Below are positions 22,701 to 33,259 of a DNA stretch of 64,000 nucleotides, in pieces. The DNA comes from Congeria kusceri (lineage: Eukaryota > Mollusca > Bivalvia > Myida > Dreissenidae): NCBI GenBank assembly GCA_027627225.1, contig CM051025.1, positions 58,253,681-58,317,680 on the forward strand, read 5' to 3'. The position numbers and the translations under genes are program-made. The notes under the pieces are model-generated. The model saw only the letters and a program-made list of their open reading frames with translations. It ran no database searches and had not been told where the DNA came from. Position 1 is the stretch's first letter. Every line of letters starts with the position of its first letter.

Positions 22701-25700
22701 TTCAGTTTTTAAATCTATTTTTAGTAGGGATGTCAACGGCTACCAAAATTGGTATCCGGTTATTCATATGTAATATCCGGATAACCGTATAGATCGGCAT
22801 TGGCGGCCGGAATCTGGCACGTGTTGAAGTTGCAAAATTAAGTTGACATCTAGATGATAGTTCTATTTTGAAAATACAATACTATTTCATTATTGAAAAA
22901 AAGTACATGTACATGTCGATTTCTGTTCGTAAATTGTGCATTTTGTTTGTTTTGTGTAGCTTTCAATGTTGTTATGCCCTTCAATTAAAGTACCCCAATT
23001 AACCATTTGATTTGCGTAAATGTAAGTAGGTGTTAAGGCAGACTGGTGTAAGGTAAACCCGTAAATTGCGATGTTTGAGTAAAATAAGCAATGTGCTTAT
23101 CAAATGCACATAAACACAAAAACAAGGATGGATCAATGTTACTATATATTTTATTTTAATTGGCATTGTTAACTGATAGAGAACCATCTCTTATCAAGAG
23201 GGACGCACCTAATTGGCATAATCGATTGTGACATCTTGTTTGTTTAATAGTCCTGTCAAAGTTAGTCTGGTGTGAAAGCACCACCTGTTGTTTTATGATA
23301 ATCGTATTCCGACCGAGGGGTGTGTTTATGACACGTCGGCAGTACGAGGTGAAGACCTCCTGTAGAGGCCTATAGCTGCGTTGTGTTAATAATATACATG
23401 CAAGAAGAGCGTTTGTATGCCTAAACAAAACGAGAAAATTCTGATTTTCAATTTTTATGCGAATATTCGGTTACTAACTTGGTAACCGGATATTAACATA
23501 GTAACCGGATATCCGGATATTCGTTGACTACCCTAATTTTTAGCTACATATGCAGCGGACCAGAATGATTTGAACAATTCTGAAAGAGGGTCACCCAAGG
23601 ATCATTCCTGTGAAATTTGGTGAAAATCTGCCAAGTGGTTTAGGAGGAGATGTTCTTTGAATGAAATTGTTGACACAAAACGGACGGCGCACGACGGACA
23701 AAAGGCGATCCTAAAATAATAAAATTATGAAAAAGCGCCATACCTGCTCTTTCCCCCAGGAGTGTTTTACTGCATGTTTATACAGGTCTGTGAATGCATC
23801 TCCTACCGACCACCACTCTTGTAAATTCCACCACTGTTTGTAATTCTCATAGTTCGGCTTCCCTCTGTGACAGACTCCATCTAACAGCTTATGAAGGTAC
23901 TGAAATAAAACATTACCAGGGATCTTTTTTTTTTTTTATTTAAATGCCTTATATCAGTTAGTCTGAAATCTTTTATTTATTATTCCCTTTTTCCTAAAAA
24001 GACTGAGATTTTGTTACTTCAGATTTGGGATTTGTTATTTTATTTAAGAAAAATGTATCTTTTTCGGGACAGGGAGTGGGTTTACAGGACCCATTCAAAG
24101 AGGACAAACTGACTATCATTACTCAGGGTTGCCACTTTGTTGAGAAAATGAAATTCCCTGACTTTTCACTGACTTTTCCCTGACTAAATTTGACTTTTCA
24201 CTGACCAGTACCACGATATTTGTTTGGCTTCCTCCTCCCATACAGCCGTCCAATCCACTGCTTTATATTTATTTTGTTTCAGACATATCCAACTTTCATT
24301 AACAAATACCAAAAATATACCATTGTAAATATTATAATTATGATATTAGTCAGTGACGCTAACTGACTAGACTTGACTATAAACGCATACATGTATATAT
24401 ATGCCTAATCATACAAACATGCTTAGCATACAAACATGCTAATCAAAGAATAAATGTGGAATACACCAGAATTACATGAAACCTAATAATGTGCACATTA
24501 CAAAAATGGGTAACTGCTTCATGGGTGCTACTAGGGTTTATAACCTTTACCAAGGCAGAAAGAATGTTCTTCACTGTATTCACCTTTGATACCACTGCAA
24601 ACTTATCTTTGTGCTTCTTTCCGTTGGCATGGCTTCCAAGAGCCAGCTTCCCAATATTTTCAAGCAAAAATACTCCACCACAACAAAAGACAACATGCTT
24701 TTTTGACATTTGTTGAGTCCTTTCTTACCCTTGTTGAAGTCAGTCAACCAAGCATCATTAAATATTGGTTGTTGGCTCATTGTTCAAAACTTAAATTTAC
24801 TCATATCTATAGATCTATTTTTATTCATCTATCAGTAAGTGTAACCTTAATATAAATAGAAGCATGCATGTTTGATTTATCAACTATAAAACCATTTCAT
24901 CATCTGTTTGATAACTTATTTTATCCCATCATCATGCCTGCATTGACGAAATAACACCCCGTGGGACAAACTTAGCTGTATTCTACCTTGTTGAATACAG
25001 CAAACACGCGCATTATAATGACATCATGTTGTTTATTTTTGTGACGGCATTTGATGTTTTTCATGTTATTTATTTGATTTTCTATCTTTCATTTTCAAAA
25101 TTAAGACAGAAAATGATGGGATAAATAGAATACCAGGTAAGTGTTGAATACAGATACGTTTATTTGCTTGGCACAAAAACCTAAGCCACTCGTTAAGGCT
25201 TGTCGTTTAGGTTTTATAAGTCTCGCTAAATAAACTTATCTGTATTCAACACTAACCTAGTATTCTCAATGACTAACACACTGTAGAGTTAGGAAGCATG
25301 TGACTGCTCTGGAGGCAAGGGTTGCAAGGCCTTTCAGTCTTCAAAAGTCTCAAGTTAACACAAAAACAAAATTGATTCAAACGCATTAACATCATGTTTA
25401 TACAAAATCACACCAAAATGTGTTTGGAAATACTTATAAATACTGCTTGGACACTGTCATAGCCAATGAAGATTTTTAATATCGACCCAGAATTTCAATT
25501 TTCCCTGACTTTTCCCTTACTTTTTTAACATTTTATTTTTCACTGACCATTTTCCAGATTTCCCTGAAAATTCACTGACCTTGTAAAAAAAATCATTTTT
25601 CCCTGACTGTTCAAGTTAAGTGGCAACCCTGTTATTGGTTTATTACAGTAACAACTTCCAAGTAAGATAAATTTTAGTAAAGTAAATATATGTTATATAA

Positions 25701-27717
25701 TAAAAATAACAAGAGGGTCATGATGGCACAAATGGCTCACCTGAGTACTGGCAAAGATGAAAGCCTTACTGCTGTGAAAGGCTTGTGGGAATGTATGCCA
25801 TAATGTCCTTAAATAATTTGTCAAGCCGATTTACTCTCATAAATAGAACAAGTAAGGACCTGGATATATTTTCTCAACAATGGTATCCAACTGTATTGCC
25901 ATTTACCCGCCCTATATTGAAATTCGCTTTAGATTTTATGTGATAGACAAATTCTGCAAGTTTGGTCAAGACTGGTTGAAAATGAAGTCCCCTTAATGAA
26001 AATTCATTGTTGCATTAATTGTCACAATTAAGGGGATATAATTGCTGTGTTCGTGGTCTCATTTGTGTTGAGATCTTATGGCCATACAAAACATGTGTTT
26101 TAAAACAAGTTTTATCAAGATTGAATGAAAAATGAAATCTCGATGCACGAATAAGGCAATTTTTGCATTTTTTCACTAACAAAGGGGCCATCACTCTTAA
26201 GTTTGTTGCCCAATCTGACCAATTGTTGGCTTCTGCTGCAGTCGTATGATCACATATTAACTGTGGAAGTTGGTTCAAGATTGGAAGAAAAATAAAGTCT
26301 CTATGAACAAAAAAGACAATTTTTGTCCACATACATGGGGACATAACTCCTGTGTCTGTGGCCTAACCTTACCCATTTTTGGCTCCTGCTGAAATATTTT
26401 GTTCACACACAAACTGTGAGAGTTTGGTCAAGATTGGAAGAAAAATGATGTCTTAATCAAGGTAAAATGGCAATTTTTGCTATTTTTCAACAAAAAAAGG
26501 GGAATACCTCTGGTGTTTGTAGCCCAATCCGGCCCAATGTTGACTTCTACTGTGAACTGTGGAAATTTGGTCAAGATTTGTTGAAAAATGAAGTCTCTAT
26601 GAACGAAAAAGGCAATTTTGGCATTTTTTCCCACAAACAAGGGGTCATAACTCTAAGGTTTCTGTTCCAATTTGGCCCATTATTAATACTACCCAAGATT
26701 TTATGGTCATACACAAACTGTGCAAGTTAGGGCAAGATTGAATAAAAAATGTAGTCCAAATTGATGACGGCATATGAGCGACGGAGAGGTCCCCTATACC
26801 AATAGCTAACCAAGCACTTCCTGCTCAGGTGAGCTAAAACATAAAAGCACATTTCAAAAGAAACAAGACTTGCAACATCTGAAATAAAGAATGTAGTAAT
26901 TGGCCTATAACCCACTTTCAACAGCCTTGCTGTAGGGCTAGCTCTTTAGCGATACAGTTAGTGTCTGCCCCTATCTAGTCATTTCTGCACCTCGTTACTT
27001 CCGCACTGTAATCAATAGTCTACTTGGCACTATACTAAATAGCGGTTATTTCGACATTCACAGTTAATAATTCCAGCACTGGTAGATTAACACATCTGTA
27101 ATTGATGTTGTTTCAGTTATCAGTTTGCAAACAATTTGCACATATTGACTAAGATATAAATAATAATAATAACTTTTTATATATTTTACAAATAATCATT
27201 ATACTAGATTATAAAATACACATGCAATCTTAAACAATGCATCAAACGGTTAATATAAGTATTTCAGAAATAGAAAGTACACAATGACTTAGAAATAAGT
27301 GCCGAAGTGTCCAACTGTAAGTGCCAAAGTGGCCAGTTGTAAGTGTTGAAACGTCTCGCTAGTGCCAAGGCGACTAGGTGCCAAATTAACCAGGTGGAGA
27401 ATCCCCCCAGGCGCTCAGGACTTTTTCACTTTAGGAAAGAGGCGAACACCATCAAGTGCTTTGGCATTTTACACTGTTACCCTATGAACAATTTATTAAG
27501 TAAAATGTAGTGCTTTCTAACCTGTGGGTGTATACCATCAACTACAATTAACCCGAAATTTATTTTTATTAAATATTGGCAAATGACAGTTTTCTCATTT
27601 TAAAGAAGGCAAATAATAAAAGAGAAAACATACATTGGAACACAAATTTGCATCAAGTTTCATCAATAATTTAACTTGTTCATCTGATAAAAATAAGACA
27701 TTGTTTTCTTTCGCCAT
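16743..27717 (-). CDS. COMMD8: COMM domain-containing protein 8, complete, five exons, 190 aa
   Basis: Exons in order of transcription: 27717-27634, 23899-23744, 17801-17649, 17268-17113 and 16766-16743 (28, 52, 51, 52 and 7 codons plus TAA). All four introns are phase 0 with GT-AG ends. The N-terminal helical part contains YLHKLLDGVC and NLQEWWSVGDAF. The COMM domain starts around residue 125 at FDWKLKLVMSSDKISSVQEP, continues LDMSIQTNDGQKTVAVELN, and ends LISTLEAANKAIIQLKS. These match COMMD8 in order; human COMMD8 is 183 aa. COMMD proteins form the ten-subunit Commander ring with CCDC22 and CCDC93 and act in endosomal recycling and NF-kB control. The ATG at 27715-27717 is preferred over one further upstream because it gives the family's usual length. 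The gene is divergent from the ATP10 gene. Confidence 0.93.
16767..17112 (-). other. COMMD8 intron 4
   Basis: 346 bp, phase 0. I see nothing in it beyond AT-rich DNA. Confidence 0.8.
17113..17268 (-). CDS. COMMD8: COMMD8 exon 4 (COMM domain core)
   Basis: 52 codons, LVMSSDKISS to LISTLEAANK. The acceptor is AATCCAG and the donor GTACAG. Confidence 0.92.
17269..17648 (-). other. COMMD8 intron 3, carrying a decayed Tigger-like element
   Basis: 380 bp, phase 0. About 17420-17600 is a diverged relative of the element at 9280: GCGATACTATGAAATGATG, ATACTACGAATAAGGCAGC and GATGTGTTACTATAAAC line up in order with the left part of that element. Confidence 0.7.
17420..17600 (+). mobile_element. Remnant of the pogo/Tigger-like family
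   Basis: It shares the block order of 9290-9440 (GCGAATMGCGATACTA, TACTACGAATAAGGC, TTTCCYTATA, GTTACTAT). Too diverged to define ends. Confidence 0.6.
17649..17801 (-). CDS. COMMD8: COMMD8 exon 3
   Basis: 51 codons, LLEQLSTL to DFDWKLK. The acceptor is TCTTGCAG and the donor GTAAAA. It links the helical domain to the COMM domain. Confidence 0.9.
17851..18644. mobile_element. ~790-bp element with AGTCCCCTACCGGTG termini
   Basis: AGTCCCCTACCGGTG at 17851 is mirrored by CACCGGTAGGGGACT ending at 18644. Inside, a ~290-bp segment is repeated (GTGACCTTTGACCTCTGGTG at 18149 and 18447), and ACAGACAGA-rich stretches follow. No transposase. Confidence 0.7.
18725..19250 (-). mobile_element. tRNA-derived (SINE-like) element inside inverted termini
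   Basis: The ends CTTAAAGGGACTATGTCA (18725) and TGTCATAGTCCCTTTAAG are inverted repeats. On the minus strand at about 18983-18900 there is a tRNA-like module: an A-box-like AGTTGGTTAAAGCGC and a B-box-like GAGTTCAATACC, as in Pol III promoters. Minus-strand open frames across it are incidental. Confidence 0.6.
19740..20590 (+). repeat. Array of five diverged ~150-165-bp units
   Basis: Each unit has ACAAGCCCCTGTGACCTTGA, GGCGTCTTCCTTTCCT, GTAACCAGCATAC and GATCGTAGGTCAAAGCGTTC. It ends in GACCGACCGACGGAC and CTTTGAAGGGGGCCATAAT, a tail typical of a dispersed bivalve repeat. Confidence 0.75.
21430..23710 (+). repeat. ~170-bp repeat array, interrupted by a hAT-like insertion
   Basis: Six units between about 21720 and 22690 carry GCATCATTTGAACAATCTTT, GACCACTATACAATGTTAC, ATGAAACCTCTGGGCC and TATATAAACCATGTGACCCC. 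The element resumes after 23543. A reverse-orientation relative lies at 30000-30720. Confidence 0.75.
22725..23535. mobile_element. hAT-like non-autonomous element with exact 8-bp target duplication
   Basis: 811 bp. The termini TAGGGATGTCAACG and (inverted) TAGGGTAGTCAACG are flanked by ATTTTTAG at 22717-22724 and 23536-23543. Sub-terminal CCGGATATCCGGATA-type motifs repeat. Removing it restores the surrounding repeat, so its boundaries are certain. No transposase. Confidence 0.88.
23744..23899 (-). CDS. COMMD8: COMMD8 exon 2
   Basis: 52 codons, YLHKLLDG to SWGKEQ. The acceptor is TTTCAG and the donor GTATGG. Best-conserved part of the N-terminal domain. Confidence 0.9.
24124..25631. mobile_element. 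1.5-kb hAT-like element with 14-bp TIRs
   Basis: CAGGGTTGCCACTT at 24124 is the reverse complement of AAGTGGCAACCCTG ending at 25631. Sub-terminal TTCCCTGACTTTTC motifs recur near both ends. Flanking 8-mers TCATTACT and TTATTGGT agree at only 5 of 8 positions. A nested hairpin sits at 25137-25256. Confidence 0.72.
25137..25256. repeat. Nested double hairpin
   Basis: Outer arms AAGTGTTGAATACAGATA and its complement TATCTGTATTCAACACT enclose an inner stem AAAACCTAAG / GTTTAGGTTTT. It lies inside the element at 24124-25631 and is probably a MITE inserted later. Confidence 0.7.
25708..26838 (-). mobile_element. Hairpin-ended repeat, minus orientation (copy B)
   Basis: It reads from AACAAGAGGGTCATGATGGC to CTCAGGTGAGCTAAAA, the reverse of copies A and C. 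The body has the same TTATTCATGCATCG-like and ATCTTGACCAA blocks in ~150-bp sub-repeats. Confidence 0.7.
26974..27403. mobile_element. MITE with repeated GTGCCRAARTG motifs
   Basis: Ends carry CTAGTCATTTCTGCACC and, inverted, tandem GTGCCGAAGTGTCC / GTGCCAAAGTGGCC / GTGCCAAGGCGAC motifs. The centre is AT-rich. Edges are approximate. Confidence 0.5.
27634..27717 (-). CDS. COMMD8: COMMD8 exon 1
   Basis: 28 codons, MAKENNVLFL to LDANLCSN, with donor GTATGT. The open frame extends 23 codons upstream to another Met, judged to be 5' UTR. Confidence 0.8.
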
Positions 27718-27985
27718 TTTGTGAACTAAACCTAAATGTTCCCGAAAGGAAGTTATTGATTGGGGGAATATTTTTAAAACAACCAATGATAAATCTCATT
27801 TTATACATGACTGGTTATTCGTCGGAACTTTGGCTCACACACTACCATACTATCCGCTATGTTCATGAATTTTGTACATATTTTTGTATGTTCATTTTTT
27901 ATTGTTCTACATGTTGTATTATTGATCTCTTATACCCTTATTGGTCTTGAGCTTTAATAAACTTGTTAACTTGTAACACAACAAG

Positions 27986-30900
27986 CGGCTCGAGTCGGCC
28001 GTGCTGTGCTCACGGCGAATTGCTTGTCAAATACGTGCAGTGGCCACACGGGTTTAAACTTAGGGTTTTAACTTCCATTTTGAAAGGCGTGAGACCTTAC
28101 GGTGCACTTTTGGAAGATGTACGACACCTTTGCGTAACCTGTACGGTTACCAAACAATGAAGACACAGGTGCCGCAAGAATGGTACAGGCACCTGATGGC
28201 TGCAACACGTGTGTGGCGACTGCACAGCGAAAATACGGCGACCGCACGGTAACTAAGGGTTTTATATGAAAATCTGAGATTATTATCGTACTTTTCACAC
28301 GATGTTGTCATTTTCCGAATTCATTTTGTTTGCGCATGTTGAAATCAAACAGTTACTTTGAAAACAACTTCATAATTAGTAAAAATTAACAATGTTATCT
28401 TGTTGTTAACGTCTTGACAAGTGAAAGGTCGTAAATGGCGCCAATACATGTGGGATATTTTACGAACATAAATGTTATCAAGTTACCCCTGGTGTGGATA
28501 TATATTGCGATAACTACGCGGTGACCATGGCCAACATTTACATTTATTCATCATCGTACTGTGACCGTGATTTCGCCTGGCGACGCTACGACGCACGTTA
28601 AGTGTACACGCAGTTGTGGTCCGCCAAAATTGAAAAATGGCGATTCCTTTACGTAGTCATAACGGCTGTACAAAATACATGCGTTTAACCTAGTTTTGGC
28701 CTGCTGTGGGTTAACGGAGCCCGTATCCTGCCCGTATTACTCTTTCCGTGCGGCCTCCTTCAAGAGGCAGGAGGTGGCTATAAGATTGTCGTACGTACAA
28801 AGTAATGGGTTCCGCGGCCTCTCCATTTTCTTAAGTTAAACATCTATGACAAATCGTTGCCTGTAGACGAGCCGTAGGTGGCATCGCACAGTCCCCGCAC
28901 GGGCACCACGTGGAGGACCCGCGCTGGTCGTGCAGCAAAGACATGATTTTGGTGCAAATGAGAGCCGAAATTGAATGGAGATTGTAGTTTCGTGCGATTT
29001 TCGCAACTTCCTCGAACAGCTATCGCATTTTTTTTATCCTCCTCCCATACCCATAGAAACGCAAGGAGTCTCGACGCCGACTATCCACGGAAACCGCGTG
29101 TACTCCGTTTGATTTCCGTGCGGAGTTTGCGGAGATCGCACGGCAACTGTGTTGCTGTATTAAAACTGTACGATTTCCCAACAATCTTCGCACATCCTCA
29201 GTCCGGAGTTTCCTCAGTTTACCTAAGATGCCTAAAACCCGAACGGATAATCGTAGACCAATAAATGGCGCACCTAGCAAATGTAAACTCGGCATTTTTA
29301 CATGTCATGCGGTCCAAAAATGGTGTGGTTTATCTGCAGTCTGTGGCGGTCTGTGGCGACCGCCAAGGGTTGAGACCGAATCTTACCTTACGATAAAAGT
29401 ACCGTTGCAGTAGGAATCATTTTAATGCATGCTGACATTTCTCTGTTGCAGCAATCCATTTGCAGTGACCGGCTGACCGCACGGCGATTGCATGGTGACC
29501 GTGCACTGTCGATATTCAGAAATTCAATAAAAGGTAACGCTGCTATACATAATTTTGTCTCTGATATTGCCCTAAAGTTGGAGCAATACGTGTTCATTCA
29601 TTTTGGGCGAATGCTGTAGGAATGTATCATAATCCAATGGCAGAATCTTCATTCAAGATCCTCTTTGTCCCGCCCGAGAGGAATTAGATAACATAGCTTT
29701 AACCGACTATCATGGGCAGGGCGGGTTAGTAAAAATGCATTTGGTCCAATGACAGCACAGTCTTCTTCATGTTACAACAAATATAATTAAATTGCTGTGC
29801 GTGTTTTTACCTCACCTGAGCACAAAGTGCTCACGGTGAGCTGTTGTGATCGCCGTTGTCCGTCGTCCGTGCGTGCGTCCGTCCGTCCGTCGTAACTTTT
29901 CATTCAAACAACATCTCCTCCTAAACCACTTGGCAAATTTCACCAAACTTCAAAGGAATGATCCTTGAAGGCTTGAGTGGACCTCTTTCATAGTTGTTCT
30001 TTCTTTCCGGTCTGCTCCATGTGGAGGTCACCAGAGCTAAAATATATCTAAAAAGTGAAAACTTTAAAATTCTTCTCCTCTGAAACCGTAAGGCCCAGAG
30101 ATTTCCTATTTGGTATGTATCATCCTATAGTGGTCATCTACAAAGATTGTTCAAATTATGCCCTTGGGGTAAAAACTTTGATATAGAATATATAGCAAAA
30201 TGACTTTAAAAATCCTCTCTTCTGAAACCGTAAGACCCAGAGGTTTTGTATTTGGTTGGTAACATTGTATAGTGGTCCTCTACAAAGATTGTTCAAATGA
30301 TACCCCTTGGGTCAAAACTGGCCACGCCCCGGGGGTCACATGGTTTATATAGACTTAAATAACAAAATGACTTTTAAAATCCTCTCCTCTGAAACCGCAA
30401 GTGCCAGATGTTTCATATTTGGTATATAACATTGTATAGTGGTCCTCTACGAAGATTGTTCAATGCTGCACCTGGGGTCAAAACTGGCCAAGCCCCGGGA
30501 GGTCACATGGTTTATATAGACTTAAATAGCAAAAAGGCACACCCCGGGGTCACATGGTTTCTACAGACTGATATGGACATTGGGCTTTAAAAAATCTTCT
30601 CCTCAGAAACTGCAAATCCCTAATGTTTCATATTTGGCTTTAAACATTGTTTACTACAAATATTTTTTAAATTATGCCCCTGGGGTAGAAAGTGGCCACG
30701 CCATGTGGGTCACAGGGTTTATTTACACTATACAATTCTTCTCCTGAAACTGCAAGGCCCAGATTTGTATACTCAGGTAAGTGGTTTAGTGCCATTTGGC
30801 CCTGTTGCTATAACTTGAGTTATAAGCCATTATGATGCCTTAAACTCAGGTGAGCGACCTAGGGCCATCGTGACCCCCTTGTTTATAAAACATTATTACC

Positions 30901-31240
30901 TAACTAGGATATCTTGCATGACGAACATTAGTTGTTACAGTTAATGTGACAAATACATGTATTACACATATGTAGGAAAATTGCCCTTTTTGCGTCCAAT
31001 TCAATATACAGTTTCTGTTCTGTGGTCACCGTACGGAAACCTTGCTACAATACAGGGGTGGCCGCGTAGTGCATAAGGCGCGGAGAGCGTACGGTTTGTG
31101 TCTTTAATTGTGGTTTTCTAAAATAAAACAATGCACGATCCCCGTGCAGTGTCATACCACTAAATGTATCTACTTACTAGATGCGGTTCCAAACCGTGCG
31201 GTCGAACTGCGATATGCGGCGACAGCAGTGGGCTTTGACT
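27986..31240. repeat. GC-rich segment with recurring ACCGCACGG words, split by a repeat
   Basis: ACCGCACGG or its complement and one-base variants occur near 28240, 28747, 29118, 29137, 29475, 29495, 31027 and 31193. No unit length or open frame emerges. It is probably one decayed element, cut by the insertion at 29812-30885. Confidence 0.4.
29812..30885 (+). mobile_element. Hairpin-ended repeat (copy D)
   Basis: It begins CTCACCTGAGCACAAAGTGC and TCACGGTGAGC, then CGTCCGTCCGTC, and ends CAGGTGAGCGACCTAGGGCC and CCCCCTTGTTT. The middle holds reverse-orientation units of the ~170-bp repeat seen at 21720-22690. Confidence 0.7.
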
Positions 31241-32861
31241 ATGGATTTATAGCTAATCAATTAGCCTTTCACAACTTGATAGTTATTGAATTAATAATTT
31301 TAAAGTATTACATTAACCTATTCGATATTAACAGTCCCGATTTTACATTTACGACTAACATTAAACTGATAGCTTGTGTTACACAGTATGCGTTTATATC
31401 CGGCTGTTCCGTAACTATATATAGTCGCTGAAATGATGCAAAATGTTGCATATTTAGAAATTTTATTCGAACCGTTTTGGCAAATCTCGAGAAGAACTCA
31501 ATGTCTCGATAATTTTCGTTTGATCTCAGACTGTTTACAACAGAGTCAGTGTGTTAATTGACACTATTTTAGTTTCGGGTTGTTTATACAGTGAAACAAA
31601 AAAAAGGAACTTTCGCATTTTAAATGTAGATAATTTTTTAACGTGTGCATAGATTTGACTGAAGTCTTTTGTTTGTCTTAAGAATCTACTGGGATTAACT
31701 TGTCGATTGTCCACAGTAGAACGATTGTACATTATCCACATGTATTTATGTGTGTAAATATCTTACGTAACGGTTACAATTTGACGAGTTTCTTTATTTG
31801 CTCAGTATATATGTTCCAAATATGTGTGATGGCTTTCTTACAAGATACGAGATACAATGTACAAGAAACTTTATTTTATGTCAATATAAAACACAGCAAC
31901 ATCTATTAGAAAATGACATATCACAAAAACATAGACAATATAACAATAAACATTAACAGATAATTATATACCAATTTTATACAGACATTTTTAGTACCGA
32001 TATAACACAAATAACATATATATTTAAATTCAGCAATAACGCAAAACTACAAAATATGATTGAGTGTGCGTATTAGAGTATAAAATTAAAAATAAACGTT
32101 GTTAACAAGATTATCAAAATCGAAGAAAATTCTTTAAAAAATATTACATAGTTAAAAACTTTAATACATAAAATCATAACAGATGTACAAATGTATATTA
32201 TTATCTCAATGCAATATCTGTAAAAATAATAACGTATACATTAAACATGTACACTTTGGGCCGGTCCAGGGCTCCAGGTCCGGACCAACTTAACAAAGTC
32301 ATACATCACTATAGAATATACGCGGATTTTAAAACACAACGCTCACCATTTTTATCAACACAGAATAATATTCGGAGTTGCAATTAGTTTATATTTGGCA
32401 AAATTAGTTGCAAAATGAAATGGATATACCAATTTAGGAATTCATGTCTGGTGCCAGGGACATTTAGTATAATGTAACCATTAAACCAGTCTACTGTTTG
32501 CTTGCGGATAACACACTTTCATTCATTGGATATGCTAGAGGTATTGAACCAATCAGAACGTCAGTTACATGGATATGTCGTCAACAACGTCATTTCTGTT
32601 TTCTTCTGTTTACAAGAATGAAAATGGGCATGTCATAATATGTCAAATTATACAAGTGTCTGTAATATAATCTTATGTGTATCAACTGATATTGTATGCA
32701 CGCAATTTGATTGTCTTTCTAATTTAACTGGCCGACTTCAGCGTCTAATAATGTCGACCGTTCAATACATTTTCGTGTAGTTGGAAACCGGATAGGTTGT
32801 GAAATTTCACTTCCAGGAGTGTTAACGCAACTCGCATAATTCGCTTGGATAAAGCAAGAAG

Positions 32862-33259
32862 ATGGATGTACTGCGAAATTTACTCAACAGGAAAAACCGT
32901 TCTGGTCCAAAATACAGAATTGTTGTTCCCAACCATACTGTGGATGAAGCATTGCATCCAAAAGGTGACCCAAACAGGGACTTCGCCTCAAACAGGATTA
33001 AAACTACAAAATACTCAATATTGACATTTTTACCAAAGAATCTATTTGAACAATTTCATAGATTTGCCAATTTGTATTTCTTGTTTGTTGTTGCACTAAA
33101 TTGGGTTCCACAAGTTCAAGCGTTCGGAAAAGAAATAGCAATGATACCAATAGTGTTTGTATTAATTGTCACATCAGTGAAAGATGCTTTTGAAGATTAC
33201 AGAAGATACAGGTCTGATAAAAAAGTCAATCGCACAACATGTCGCGTTTTCGATCACAG
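32862..33259 (+). CDS. ATP10-like exon 1
   Basis: 132 codons plus 2 nt. The start [12 protein letters not shown] follows AAGAAG; no in-frame ATG is evident close upstream. It covers the N-terminal tail, TM1 and TM2. Donor GTATGT at 33260. AT-rich codon use. Confidence 0.92.

Larger units (their letters stand above)
17802..23743 (-). other. COMMD8 intron 2, repeat-filled
   Basis: 5.9 kb, phase 0. It holds the TIR element 17851-18644, the tRNA-like element 18725-19250, the ~150-bp array 19740-20590 and the split repeat 21430-23710. Between 20590 and 21430 I see nothing recognisable. Confidence 0.8.
23900..27633 (-). other. COMMD8 intron 1, three large elements
   Basis: 3.7 kb, phase 0. It holds the elements at 24124-25631, 25708-26838 and 26974-27403; 23900-24120 shows nothing but a poly-T tract near 23930. 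Confidence 0.8.
27718..32861. other. Intergenic interval between divergent COMMD8 and ATP10 genes
   Basis: 5.1 kb containing both promoters. A minus-strand CCAAT box lies at 27759-27763, 42 nt upstream of the COMMD8 ATG. 27986-29640 and 31000-31240 are GC-rich with recurring ACCGCACGG-type words; 29812-30885 is a hairpin-ended repeat. From 31241 to 32861 I see only AT-rich DNA without repeats or a clear TATA box. Confidence 0.6.

Noticed and set aside
24443..24855. Overlapping frames on both strands
   Set aside because: They lie inside the hAT-like element 24124-25631; none resembles a transposase.
27718..27786. Upstream Met as the COMMD8 start
   Set aside because: It would add 23 residues with no counterpart in the family; the ATG at 27717 gives a normal length.
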